A stretch of 64,000 nucleotides of DNA from contig NZ_JACHJI010000004.1 in the NCBI RefSeq assembly GCF_014203535.1, positions 186,001-250,000 of the forward strand. Reading direction: 5' to 3'. The translations under genes and the position numbers were made by a program. This stretch comes from Streptomyces griseomycini (GTDB lineage: Bacteria; Actinomycetota; Actinomycetes; Streptomycetales; Streptomycetaceae). Numbering within the stretch: the stretch's first letter is position 1; every line of letters begins with the position of its first letter. Below the pieces are notes generated by a model, which saw only the letters and a list, made by a program, of their open reading frames with translations, was not told the origin of the DNA and made no database searches. This document shows positions 8,428 to 16,075 of this stretch, one piece after another.

Positions 8428-10803
8428 GTGAGGATCGCCGTCATCGGCGGCGGGCCCGGCGGCCTGTACGCCGCCGCGCTGCTCAAGCGTCTCGACCCCG
8501 CCCGCGAGGTCACCGTCTGGGAGCGCAACGCCCCCGACGACACCTTCGGCTTCGGCGTCGTCCTGTCCGACGAGACCCTCGGCGGCATCGAGCACGCCGA
8601 CCCGGTGGTCTACGCGGCCCTGCAACGGGACTTCGTGCGCTGGGACGACATCGACATCGTGCACCGGAACGCGCGCCACACCTCCGGCGGACACGGCTTC
8701 GCCGCCCTCGGCCGGCGCCGGCTGCTGCGGATCCTGCACGACCGCTGCCGCTCCCTCGGCGTGGAGCTGCGCTTCCGCACCGAGGCACCGGACGTGCAGC
8801 GGCTGGCCCGGACGCACGACCTGGTGGTCGCCGCCGACGGGGTGCACAGCACCACCCGCGAGGCCTTCGCGGACGTGTTCCGGCCCCGGATCACCGGGCA
8901 CCGCTGCCGCTACGTCTGGCTGGCCGCCGACTTCGCCTTCGACGCCTTCCGCTTCGAGATCGCCGAGACCGAGCACGGCGTGATGCAGCTGCACGGCTAC
9001 CCCTACGCCCGCCCGTCGTCCGGCCACCGCCCCTCGACGAGGCCCTCCGGGCCGCGGGACCAAGGCGCCTCCACGGTGATCGTCGAGATGCGCGAGGAGG
9101 TGTGGCGCGCCGCCGGATTCGACGAGATGGAGGAGAGCGAGTCGATCGAGCGCTGCGCCAAGATCTTCGCCGACGCGCTCGGCGGACGGCCGCTGAAGTC
9201 CAACAAGTCGGCGTGGACCACCTTCCGCACGGTCGTCAACGAACGCTGGTCGCACGGCAACGTCGTGCTCCTCGGCGACGCCGCCCACACCGCCCACTTC
9301 TCCATCGGATCCGGCACCAAGCTCGCCGTCGAGGACGCCCTGTCCCTGGCCGCCTCCCTGCGCGAGCAGCCCTCGATCGGGGAGGCGCTGACCGCGTACG
9401 AGGCGGAGCGGCGGCCCGTCGTCGCGTCCACCCAGCGCGCGGCCCGGGCCAGCCTCGAGTGGTTCGAGAACCTGGACCTGTACCTCGGCCAGCCGCCCCG
9501 CAGGTTCGCCTTCAACCTGCTCACCCGCAGCCGCCGCGTCACCCACGGCAACCTGCGGCTGCGCGACGCGCGCTTCACCGAGGCCGTGGAGCGCGAGTTC
9601 GGCTGCCCGCCCGGTACGCCCCCGATGTTCACCCCCTTCCGGCTGCGCGGCCTGACGCTGCGCAACCGGGTCGTCGTCTCCCCCATGGACATGTACTCCG
9701 CGGTGGACGGCGTCCCCGGCGACTTCCACCTCGTCCACCTGGGGGCCAGGGCGCTGGGCGGGGCGGGGCTGGTGATGACCGAGATGGTCTGCGTCAGCCC
9801 GGAGGGGCGCATCACCCCCGGCTGCGCCGGCCTGTGGACCGGCCGCCAGACCGAGGCGTGGCGGCGGATCACCGACTTCGTGCACACGCGGGCCCCCGGC
9901 ACCGCGATCGGCGTGCAGCTCGGCCACAGCGGGCGCAAGGGCTCGACCAAGCCGATGTGGGAGGGCATGGACGAGCCGCTCGACGAGGGCAACTGGCCCC
10001 TCGTCGCCGCCTCCCCCCTCCCGTACAAGCCGGGCAGTCAGCTCCCCCGCGAGCTGTCCCGCGCCCAGCTCACCGACATAAGGGAGCAGTTCGCCTCCGC
10101 CGCCGCGCGGGCCGCACGGGCCGGCTTCGACCTGCTCGAACTGCACTGCGCCCACGGCTACCTGCTCTCCGGCTTCCTCTCCCCGCTGACCAACCTCCGT
10201 ACCGACGCCTACGGCGGATCGCCGGAGAAACGGCTCCGCTTCCCGCTGGAGGTCTTCGACGCGGTGCGCGCGGTGTGGCCCGAGGAACGGCCCGTGACGG
10301 TCCGCATCTCCGCCACCGACTGGGCCGACGGCGGCACCACGGCCGAGGACGCGGTCGCCGTCGCCCGCGCCTTCGCCGCGCACGGCGCCGACGCGATCGA
10401 CGTGTCGACCGGGCAGGTCGTGGCCGACGAGAAGCCGGAGTTCGGGCGCTCGTACCAGATGCCGTTCGCCGACCGCATCCGCCACCGGGCGGGCGTCCCG
10501 GTGATCGCGGTCGGCGCCATCTCCTCCTGGGACGACGTCAACTCCCTGATCCTGGCCGGGCGCACGGACCTGTGCGCGCTGGCCCGCCCTCACCTGTACG
10601 ACCCGCACTGGACGCTCCACGCGGCGGCCGAACAGGGCTACGCGGGGCCAGGCGCCGACTGGCCGGCACCGTACCTGGCCGGGAGCAGGCCCCCGCAGAC
10701 CGGCCGCACGGACGCTCCCAAGCCCCGGCTGACGCTCGGGAGTCGACGCCCCGCCCCACCGCCGTCGGTCACAGCCCCGCGAACGCGGCCCCCGCGTCCC
10801 TGA
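8428..10803 (+). CDS. Fused FAD monooxygenase / Old-Yellow-Enzyme-type reductase (2-aminobenzoyl-CoA or salicylyl-CoA type)
   Basis: A 791-residue fusion. Residues 1 to about 390 are a class A FAD monooxygenase: GGGPGGLYAA at the N-terminus and GDAAHTAHFSIGSGTK before the interdomain region. From about residue 400 to the end is an Old-Yellow-Enzyme-like FMN barrel: NRVVVSPMDMYS, GVQLGHSGRKGS, then HCAHGYLLSGFLSP and NLRTDAYGGS. This architecture is known from 2-aminobenzoyl-CoA monooxygenase/reductase of Azoarcus, which hydroxylates and then reduces the ring, and from proteins annotated as salicylyl-CoA 5-hydroxylases. GTG start, 2 nt after the hydratase stop. About 18 unusual Pro/Ser/Arg residues sit after HGYPYA near residue 194. 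The 3' end overlaps the convergent paaX-like gene by 35 bp. Confidence 0.9.
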   Translation: MRIAVIGGGPGGLYAAALLKRLDPAREVTVWERNAPDDTFGFGVVLSDETLGGIEHADPVVYAALQRDFVRWDDIDIVHRNARHTSGGHGFAALGRRRLLRILHDRCRSLGVELRFRTEAPDVQRLARTHDLVVAADGVHSTTREAFADVFRPRITGHRCRYVWLAADFAFDAFRFEIAETEHGVMQLHGYPYARPSSGHRPSTRPSGPRDQGASTVIVEMREEVWRAAGFDEMEESESIERCAKIFADALGGRPLKSNKSAWTTFRTVVNERWSHGNVVLLGDAAHTAHFSIGSGTKLAVEDALSLAASLREQPSIGEALTAYEAERRPVVASTQRAARASLEWFENLDLYLGQPPRRFAFNLLTRSRRVTHGNLRLRDARFTEAVEREFGCPPGTPPMFTPFRLRGLTLRNRVVVSPMDMYSAVDGVPGDFHLVHLGARALGGAGLVMTEMVCVSPEGRITPGCAGLWTGRQTEAWRRITDFVHTRAPGTAIGVQLGHSGRKGSTKPMWEGMDEPLDEGNWPLVAASPLPYKPGSQLPRELSRAQLTDIREQFASAAARAARAGFDLLELHCAHGYLLSGFLSPLTNLRTDAYGGSPEKRLRFPLEVFDAVRAVWPEERPVTVRISATDWADGGTTAEDAVAVARAFAAHGADAIDVSTGQVVADEKPEFGRSYQMPFADRIRHRAGVPVIAVGAISSWDDVNSLILAGRTDLCALARPHLYDPHWTLHAAAEQGYAGPGADWPAPYLAGSRPPQTGRTDAPKPRLTLGSRRPAPPPSVTAPRTRPPRP

Positions 10804-11590
10804 GGCGGTCGTGCAGGCCCCGGAACACGGCCGCCGAGCGGGTGCCCGGCCAGTCCGCGGGGAGCAGGGCGGCGGGCAGGCCGGGGTCGGCGTAGGGGAG
10901 GTGGCGCCAGGAGTCCAGGGCGAGGAGGTAGTCCCGGTAGGCCTCCTCGGGCGGGGTGTCCGGACGCCGCTCCCAGGCGCGCAGCACGCGCTCGTGGCGG
11001 TCCAGGAACGCCTCGTGCTGCTCCGCGATCCCGGCCAGGTCCCACCAGCGGGCGACCGCCCCGGCGGTGGGTGCGAAGCCGAGGTGCTCGCCGCGGAAGA
11101 AGTCGACGTACGCGTCGAGGCGCAGGCGCTCCAGGGTGTGCCGCGTCTCCTCGTACAGCCGCGCGGGGGCGATCCACACACCGGGCGCCGCCGTTCCGAA
11201 GCCGAGGCCGGACAGCCGGGAGCGCAGGACGTGCCGCTTCTGCCGCTCGGACTCCGGCACGGAGAACACGGCGAGCACCCAGCCCTCGTCCCCGGGCGGT
11301 GCGGTGGCGTAGATGCGCCGGTCGCCGTCCTCCAGCAACTGGCGGGCGTCCGGGGAGAGTTCGTACCCCGCCGCGCCCTGCGCGGTGCGGGCGGGGACGA
11401 GCAGCCCGCGCCGTTTGAGCCGGGACACCGAGGAACGGACGGAGGGGGCGTCCACGCCGACCGCGGCCAGCAGCCGGATCAGTTCGGCGACGGGCACCGG
11501 ACCCGGCACGAAGCGGCCGTACGCGCCGTAGAGCGTGACGATGAGAGACCGTGGAGCATGCTGGGCTTGCTGGTCGGACACGTTGATCAT
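10769..11590 (-). CDS. PaaX-family transcriptional regulator
   Basis: A 273-residue GntR-like winged-helix repressor of the PaaX family. The N-terminal helix-turn-helix segment includes VGVDAPSVRSSVSRLKRRGLL in pieces. The middle and C-terminal domains carry GWVLAVFSVPESERQKRHVLR and WWDLAGIAEQ, typical of PaaX. Characterised members bind phenylacetyl-CoA; here the inducer is more likely the CoA ester made by the neighbouring ligase. The ATG at 11590 gives MINVSDQQ. It is 34 bp downstream of the ligase stop and probably co-transcribed with it, so the promoter at 13242-13360 would autoregulate it. Confidence 0.9.
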   Translation of the reverse strand: MINVSDQQAQHAPRSLIVTLYGAYGRFVPGPVPVAELIRLLAAVGVDAPSVRSSVSRLKRRGLLVPARTAQGAAGYELSPDARQLLEDGDRRIYATAPPGDEGWVLAVFSVPESERQKRHVLRSRLSGLGFGTAAPGVWIAPARLYEETRHTLERLRLDAYVDFFRGEHLGFAPTAGAVARWWDLAGIAEQHEAFLDRHERVLRAWERRPDTPPEEAYRDYLLALDSWRHLPYADPGLPAALLPADWPGTRSAAVFRGLHDRLRDAGAAFAGL

Positions 11591-11624
11591 CTTAGGTGGT
11601 GCCGGTCGGTTCCGTTCCCCGGCG

Positions 11625-13241
11625 TCACGCCTGGTCGTCCCCGGTGCCGGTACCGGCCGGGGCACGCAGCCGGAACCGCTGGAGCTTGCCGGTGGCGGTG
11701 CGCGGCAGCGCGTCCAGGAAGACGATCTCGCGGGGGCACTTGTACGGCGCGAGTTCGGACTTCACGAAGGCGCGCAGGTGCTCGGCGTCCCGCCGCGCGC
11801 CCTCCTTGAGAACCGCGTACGCCATCACCACCTGGCCGCGCGCCTCGTCCGGCCGCCCGACCACCGCCGCCTCCACGACGTCCGGGTGGCGCAGCAGGGC
11901 GTCCTCGACCTCCGGGCCGGCGATGTTGTACCCGGCCGAGATGATCATGTCGTCGGCGCGGGCGACGTACCGGAAGTAGCCGTCGGGATCGCGGACGTAG
12001 GTGTCGCCGGTGACGTTCCAGCCGTCGCGCACGTACTCCCGCTGCCGGGGGTCGGCGAGATAGCGGCAGCCGACCGGTCCGCGCACCGCCAGCAGTCCCG
12101 GCTCCCCGTCCGGCACGGGCCGGCCGTCGGCGTCCTGCACGCGCGCCCGCCACCCGGGCACCGGGACCCCCGTCGTGCCGGGCCGGATCAGCTCGTCGGC
12201 GGCGGAGATGAAGATGTGCAGCAGTTCGGTGGCGCCGATGCCGTTGATGATGCGCAGCCCGGTGCGCTCGTGCCAGGCCCGCCAGGTGGCGGCCGGCAGG
12301 TTCTCGCCCGCCGAGACGCAGCGGCGCAGCGAGGCGATGTCGTGCCCGTCCAGCTCGCCGAGCATGGCGCGGTAGGCCGTGGGCGCGGTGAACAGCACCG
12401 TCACCCGGTGCTCGGCGACCGCGGCCAGCAGCTGCTCGGGACGGGCCTGTTCGAGCAGCAGCGCGCTCGCCCCGGCCCGCATCGGGAAGACCACCAGCCC
12501 GCCGAGGCCGAAGGTGAAGCCGAGCGGGGGACTGCCGGCGAACACGTCGTCCGCGGCCGGCCGCAGGACGTGCCGGGAGAAGGTGTCCGCGATCGCGAGC
12601 ACGTCCCGGTGGAAGTGCACGCACCCCTTGGGGCGGCCGGTGGTGCCGGAGGTGAAGGCGATGAGGGCGACGTCGTCGGACGCCGTGTCCACGGCCTCGT
12701 ACGGGGTGCCGGGCGCCGGGCGGTTCAGCAGGTCGTCGGGGGAGTCGCCGCCGTAGGCGGTGATCCGCAGGCCCGGGACCTCGGCCTTGGCGAGGTCGTC
12801 CACCGTCCGCACGTCGCACAGGGCGTGGCGGACCTCGGCGATCCGGCAGACGGTGCCCAGCTCGTGCGGACGCTGCTGGGCCAGCACGGTGACCGCGATC
12901 GCGCCGGCCTTCAGCACCGCCAGCCAGCAGGCCGCCAGCCACGGTGTGGTGGGACCGCGCAGCAGCACCCGGTTGCCGGGCACCACCCCGAGGTCGCCGG
13001 TGAGGACGTGCGCGAGGCGGTCCACGCGGGCGCGCAGCTCGTCGTACGTCCAGCTCCCGCCGTCGGGCGTGCGGAAGGCGGGACGGTCGCCGGGCGGGCC
13101 GTGCAGCAGCTCGGCGGCGCAGTTCAGCCGCTCGGGGTAGGCCAGCTCCGGCAGGTCGAAGCGGAGCTCGGGCCACTGCTCGGGTGGCGGGAGGTGATCG
13201 CGGGCGAAGGTGTCGACGTGCGCGGTGACCCGTGGGTTCAT
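11625..13241 (-). CDS. Aryl-CoA ligase, benzoate/2-aminobenzoate-CoA ligase family
   Basis: A 538-residue adenylate-forming ligase that should activate an aromatic acid to its CoA thioester through an acyl-AMP. Motifs: P-loop FTSGTTGRPKG, CVSAGENLP, the benzoate-ligase-like GIGATELLHIF, GWNVTGD, ADDMIISAGYNI, and the terminal PRTATGKLQR with the catalytic Lys. The GATELLHIFIS stretch is characteristic of the benzoate-CoA ligase group rather than of fatty acyl ligases. The start MNPRVTAH at 13241 is preferred over an upstream in-frame GTG at 13388, which would run through the divergent promoter. The partner genes favour anthranilate as substrate, with salicylate or benzoate as alternatives. 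Confidence 0.88.
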   Translation of the reverse strand: MNPRVTAHVDTFARDHLPPPEQWPELRFDLPELAYPERLNCAAELLHGPPGDRPAFRTPDGGSWTYDELRARVDRLAHVLTGDLGVVPGNRVLLRGPTTPWLAACWLAVLKAGAIAVTVLAQQRPHELGTVCRIAEVRHALCDVRTVDDLAKAEVPGLRITAYGGDSPDDLLNRPAPGTPYEAVDTASDDVALIAFTSGTTGRPKGCVHFHRDVLAIADTFSRHVLRPAADDVFAGSPPLGFTFGLGGLVVFPMRAGASALLLEQARPEQLLAAVAEHRVTVLFTAPTAYRAMLGELDGHDIASLRRCVSAGENLPAATWRAWHERTGLRIINGIGATELLHIFISAADELIRPGTTGVPVPGWRARVQDADGRPVPDGEPGLLAVRGPVGCRYLADPRQREYVRDGWNVTGDTYVRDPDGYFRYVARADDMIISAGYNIAGPEVEDALLRHPDVVEAAVVGRPDEARGQVVMAYAVLKEGARRDAEHLRAFVKSELAPYKCPREIVFLDALPRTATGKLQRFRLRAPAGTGTGDDQA

Positions 13242-13283
13242 GGCGGTTCGCCCCCTCGGCGTGGTGGGCTCGCATCCGGAGCG

Positions 13284-13319
13284 TATCGCGTTGGTGACGG
13301 CAGTCAACGGTTCGCGATA
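13284..13319. promoter_or_regulatory. Second PaaX-type operator candidate in the divergent promoter
   Basis: TATCGCG (13284-13290) faces CGCGATA (13313-13319) exactly, and the inner GTGAC-GGCA-GTCAA (13294-13307) repeats the inner palindrome of the 7503-7540 site. It lies between the divergent ligase (start 13241) and acyl-CoA dehydrogenase (start 13361) genes, so one bound repressor could control both directions. That two sites with the same outer and inner elements occur only at the promoters of this locus supports a dedicated operator. Confidence 0.65.
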
Positions 13320-13360
13320 ACCTCGGAAGTCGCCCCCGGTGGCGAGGGAAGGGACCGGCG

Positions 13361-14488
13361 ATGACCGCATTCTCGCTCGAACCGGCACGACGCGCCTGGT
13401 GCGCCGAGCTGCGCGCGCTGGCCGCCGAACGCCTGCGCCCGCTCGCCGAGAAGGGCGAACCCGGCCGCGTCAACCGTCCGCTCGTCGCCGAACTCGGCGC
13501 CCTCGGCCTGCTGCCCCGCCTGTTCACCTCCGGCGCCCTCGACCTGTGCCTGATGCGGGAGTCCCTGGCCCGCGCCTGCACCGAGGCGGAGACCGCCCTC
13601 GCCCTCCAGGGCCTGGGCGCCCATCCGGTGCACGCCCACGGCACCGCCGCCCAGCGCGCCCGCTGGCTCCCCCGGGTGAGTGACGGCAGCGCGGTCGCGG
13701 CGTTCGCGCTCAGCGAGCCGGGGGCCGGCTCCGACGCGGCGGCGCTGTCGCTCGCCGCTCACCCGGACGGCCCCGGCCGCTGGCGGCTCACCGGCGAGAA
13801 GTGCTGGATCTCCAACGCCCCCGAGGCCGACCTCTACACCGTCTTCGCCCGCACCACCCCCGGCGCCGGCGCCCGCGGGGTCACCGCCTTCCTGGTCCCC
13901 GCCGACCGCCCCGGACTCACCGGAACCGGCCTCGACATGCTCTCCCCGCACCCCATCGGAGCCCTCGCCCTCGACGCCGTACCGGTGACCGCCGACGACC
14001 TCCTCGGCGAGGTGGACCGCGGCTTCCGGGTCGCCATGGGCACCCTCAACCTGTTCCGCCCCAGCGTCGGCGCCTTCGCGGTCGGCATGGCGCAGGCGGC
14101 CCTGGACGCCACCCTCGAGCACACCGCCCGGCGGGACGCGTTCGGCGGCCGGCTGAAGGACCTCCAGTCCGTCGCCCACCAGGTCGCCGAGATGGCCCTG
14201 CGCACGGAGTCGGCCCGGCTGATGGTGTACGCGGCGGCGACGGCGTACGACGCGGGCGCGCCGGACGTCCCGAAGCGCGCCGCCATGGCGAAGCTGCTGG
14301 CCACCGAGACCGCGCAGTACGTCGTCGACCGGGCCGTCCAGCTCCACGGCGCCCGGGCGCTGCAACGCGGGCACCTGCTGGAACACCTCTACCGCGAGGT
14401 CCGCGCACCCCGGATCTACGAGGGGGCGAGCGAGGTCCAGCGGGGCGTCGTCGCCAAGGAGCTGTACAAGAGCCTGGAGGACCGGTGA
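13361..14488 (+). CDS. Acyl-CoA dehydrogenase
   Basis: A 375-residue FAD acyl-CoA dehydrogenase of normal length. FAD and substrate motifs are AFALSEPGAGSDAAAL and KCWISNAPEADLY; the C-terminal part has HGARALQRGHLLEHLYREVR followed by APRIYEGASEVQ, where Glu in YEGASE occupies the usual catalytic-base position. In this locus it could oxidise the ring-derived cyclohexanoyl/enoyl-CoA intermediate before hydration. GAAGGGA lies just upstream of the ATG. Its stop overlaps the ridA GTG by 4 bp. It is divergent from the ligase gene and shares the putative operator. Confidence 0.9.
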   Translation: MTAFSLEPARRAWCAELRALAAERLRPLAEKGEPGRVNRPLVAELGALGLLPRLFTSGALDLCLMRESLARACTEAETALALQGLGAHPVHAHGTAAQRARWLPRVSDGSAVAAFALSEPGAGSDAAALSLAAHPDGPGRWRLTGEKCWISNAPEADLYTVFARTTPGAGARGVTAFLVPADRPGLTGTGLDMLSPHPIGALALDAVPVTADDLLGEVDRGFRVAMGTLNLFRPSVGAFAVGMAQAALDATLEHTARRDAFGGRLKDLQSVAHQVAEMALRTESARLMVYAAATAYDAGAPDVPKRAAMAKLLATETAQYVVDRAVQLHGARALQRGHLLEHLYREVRAPRIYEGASEVQRGVVAKELYKSLEDR

Positions 14489-14589
14489 CGCGAGAGCCCG
14501 GAGGACCGGTGGCACGGGAGCCCGGAGGACCGGTGGCACGGGAGCCCGGAGGACCAGTGGCACGGGAGTCCGCGGGACCGGTGACCGCC
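14470..14589 (+). repeat. Five 24-bp units, each carrying SD plus GTG, at the acd/ridA junction
   Basis: Five consecutive 24-bp units begin at 14470, 14494, 14518, 14542 and 14566. The middle three have the form GAGCCCGGAGGACCGGTGGC followed by ACGG, one with a single change. The first unit spans the acyl-CoA dehydrogenase stop and the first possible ridA start. Units 1-3 each contain GGAGG, 4 nt, then GTG; unit 4 has CAGTG and unit 5 a weaker GCGGG. The array looks like an expansion of the stop/start coupling junction. Read through in frame it encodes an N-terminal REPGGPVA repeat. Confidence 0.85.
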
Positions 14590-14979
14590 GAGCGGGTCAA
14601 CCCGCCGTCCCTCTCCCCGCCGGCCGGCTTCTCGCACGCCGTGGTCGCCACCGGAACCCGGATGGTGTTCCTGGCCGGCCAGACCGCGCTCGACGGCGAC
14701 GGCGAGGTGGTCGGCGACACGCTGCCCGAGCAGTTCTCCCGGGCCCTGGCCAACCTGCTCACCGCCCTGCGCGCGGCCGGCGGCACCCCCGCCGACCTGG
14801 CCCGCGTCACCGTCTACGCCACCGACGTCGCCGCGTACCGGACCCACGCCCGGGAACTCGGCCGGCGGTGGCGGGAGCTGGCGGGCCGCGACTACCCGGC
14901 GATGGCGGTGGTCGAGGTGGTCCGGCTGTGGGACGAACGGGCGCTGGTGGAACTCGACGGATTCGCCCTGCTGCCCTGA
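14485..14979 (+). CDS. RidA family enamine/imine deaminase with repetitive N-terminus
   Basis: The conserved part (from about residue 33, AERVNPPSLSPPAGF onward) is a YjgF/YER057c/UK114 domain: VVATGTRMVFLAGQTALDGD, TVYATDVAAYRTHARELGRR and the C-terminal DYPAMAVVEVVRLWDERALVELDG. RidA proteins hydrolyse reactive enamines/imines and release ammonia. In a 2-aminobenzoyl-CoA pathway such an enzyme could remove the ring nitrogen after reduction to the enamine, which supports an anthranilate role. If translation starts at the coupled GTG at 14485 the protein has 164 residues and a REPGGPVA-type repeat. Other in-frame GTGs at 14509, 14533, 14557 and 14581 also follow SD-like sequences, the last giving a normal-length protein. 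Confidence 0.82.
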   Translation: MTREPGGPVAREPGGPVAREPGGPVARESAGPVTAERVNPPSLSPPAGFSHAVVATGTRMVFLAGQTALDGDGEVVGDTLPEQFSRALANLLTALRAAGGTPADLARVTVYATDVAAYRTHARELGRRWRELAGRDYPAMAVVEVVRLWDERALVELDGFALLP

Positions 14980-15002
14980 GGGAGCGGGGCTAGCCTGGCG
15001 GG

Positions 15003-15827
15003 ATGCCGGAGATCGAACTGAGCGCGGGCACCGTCGAGTACGAGGACACGGGAGGCGAGGGGCCGGTCGTCGTGCTGCTGCACGGACTCGTCCACGACGC
15101 CTCGGTCTGGCGGAAGGTCATCGCCGAACTGCGCACCGGCCACCGGCTTCTCGCGCCGACCCTGCCGTACGGAGCGCACCGCAGGCCGATGACCCGGCCG
15201 CCCACGCCCGACCTGGTCAACGAGCTGGTCGCGGAGTTCCTGGAGCGGCTGGACCTGCGGGAGGTCACCCTCGTCGAGAGCGACTGCGGACGGGCCCAGA
15301 CGGTCGCGGCCCGGCACCCCGAGCGGCTGGCGCGGCTGGTGCTGATCTCCTGCGAGGCGTTCGACAACTACCCGCCGGGCCTGCCCGGCAAGATGATCAC
15401 CGTGGCCTGCAGGGTGCCCGGGGGCGTCCCGCTCATGGTCCGCGCGCTGGGCCTGAAACCGTTGCGCAGGCTGCCGGTCGGCCTCGGCGCGCTCACCAAG
15501 CGGCCCGTGCCGGACGAGATCGTCGACCGCTGGCTGCGTCCCCTGCGCACCGACCCGGCGATCCGGCGGGACTTCCGGCACTACGGGACCCACGTACGGC
15601 GGACCGAACTGCTCGAGGCCGCCCAGGGACTGCGGTACTTCGACCGGCCCGCGCTGGTCGTCTGGGCGACCGAGGACCGGATGATGCCCCGCGAGCACGG
15701 CCGCCGCCTGGCCGAGCTGCTTCCGCGGGGCCGGCTGGTGGAGCTCGACGACACGCGCACGCTGATCGCCGAGGACCGGCCGGAGCGGCTCGCCTCCCTG
15801 CTGCGGTGGTTCGTCGCGGAGGGGTGA
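15003..15827 (+). CDS. Alpha/beta hydrolase
   Basis: A 274-residue alpha/beta hydrolase. The oxyanion region is VVLLHGLVHDASVW. The nucleophile elbow is VESDCGRAQ, which aligns with the VGNDTGGA elbow of a common actinobacterial hydrolase group, so the predicted nucleophile is Asp rather than Ser. HPERLARLVLISCEAF follows. The late acid region VWATEDRMMPREHGRRL is present, but the last helix lacks an obvious GGH/GCxH motif, so the catalytic His is uncertain. The gene follows ridA by 23 bp and may be the last gene of the catabolic operon, perhaps acting on a ring-cleavage or CoA-ester product. That role is inferred from position only. Confidence 0.75.
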   Translation: MPEIELSAGTVEYEDTGGEGPVVVLLHGLVHDASVWRKVIAELRTGHRLLAPTLPYGAHRRPMTRPPTPDLVNELVAEFLERLDLREVTLVESDCGRAQTVAARHPERLARLVLISCEAFDNYPPGLPGKMITVACRVPGGVPLMVRALGLKPLRRLPVGLGALTKRPVPDEIVDRWLRPLRTDPAIRRDFRHYGTHVRRTELLEAAQGLRYFDRPALVVWATEDRMMPREHGRRLAELLPRGRLVELDDTRTLIAEDRPERLASLLRWFVAEG

Positions 15828-15868
15828 GCGGAGCGGCGGCCGGGATCAGGTCCGGCGCGCGGCGGGGG

Positions 15869-15982
15869 TCAGGCGGCGACCACGAGACGGTCGGCGGGCG
15901 CCCGGTGCGGGGCGATCACCCGGCCGTCGGGGAGCAGCTCACCGGTGTCGTCGAAGACGATCGAGCCGTCGCAGAGCAGGCT
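15869..15982 (-). pseudogene. 3' half of a DUF5999 gene, split by the inserted element
   Basis: Read on the minus strand this fragment encodes SLLCDGSIVFDDTGELLPDG and then RVIAPHRAPADRLVVAA and a stop. That is the C-terminal half of the small DUF5999 protein common in Streptomyces. There is no start codon of its own. The matching first half is at 20802-20880, also minus strand, ending at HPEQGW, exactly where family members continue with SLLC. Joining 15982 to 20802 restores one reading frame of about 64 residues. Confidence 0.85.
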
Positions 15983-16075
15983 CCTTCTCTGCACTTCACT
16001 CGCATGGGTGTTGGGAGGAGCGCAGGCCGTGGAAACCTCGTTGCTGCCCGAGGGCGTCACCTGAATCATGTCGCC

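Noticed and set aside
11588..11665. Longer PaaX start at 11665
   Set aside because: The added residues lie within the ligase 3' end and are Pro/Arg-rich without homology; ATG 11590 gives the normal PaaX N-terminus.
14470..14589. Possible CRISPR or attachment-site repeats
   Set aside because: Contiguous 24-bp units in frame with ridA; coding and translation signals explain them better.
15806..16075. N-terminal extension of the phosphotransferase ORF
   Set aside because: It would begin in the upstream hydrolase gene and read through the DUF5999 fragment and the element end, so it cannot be native.
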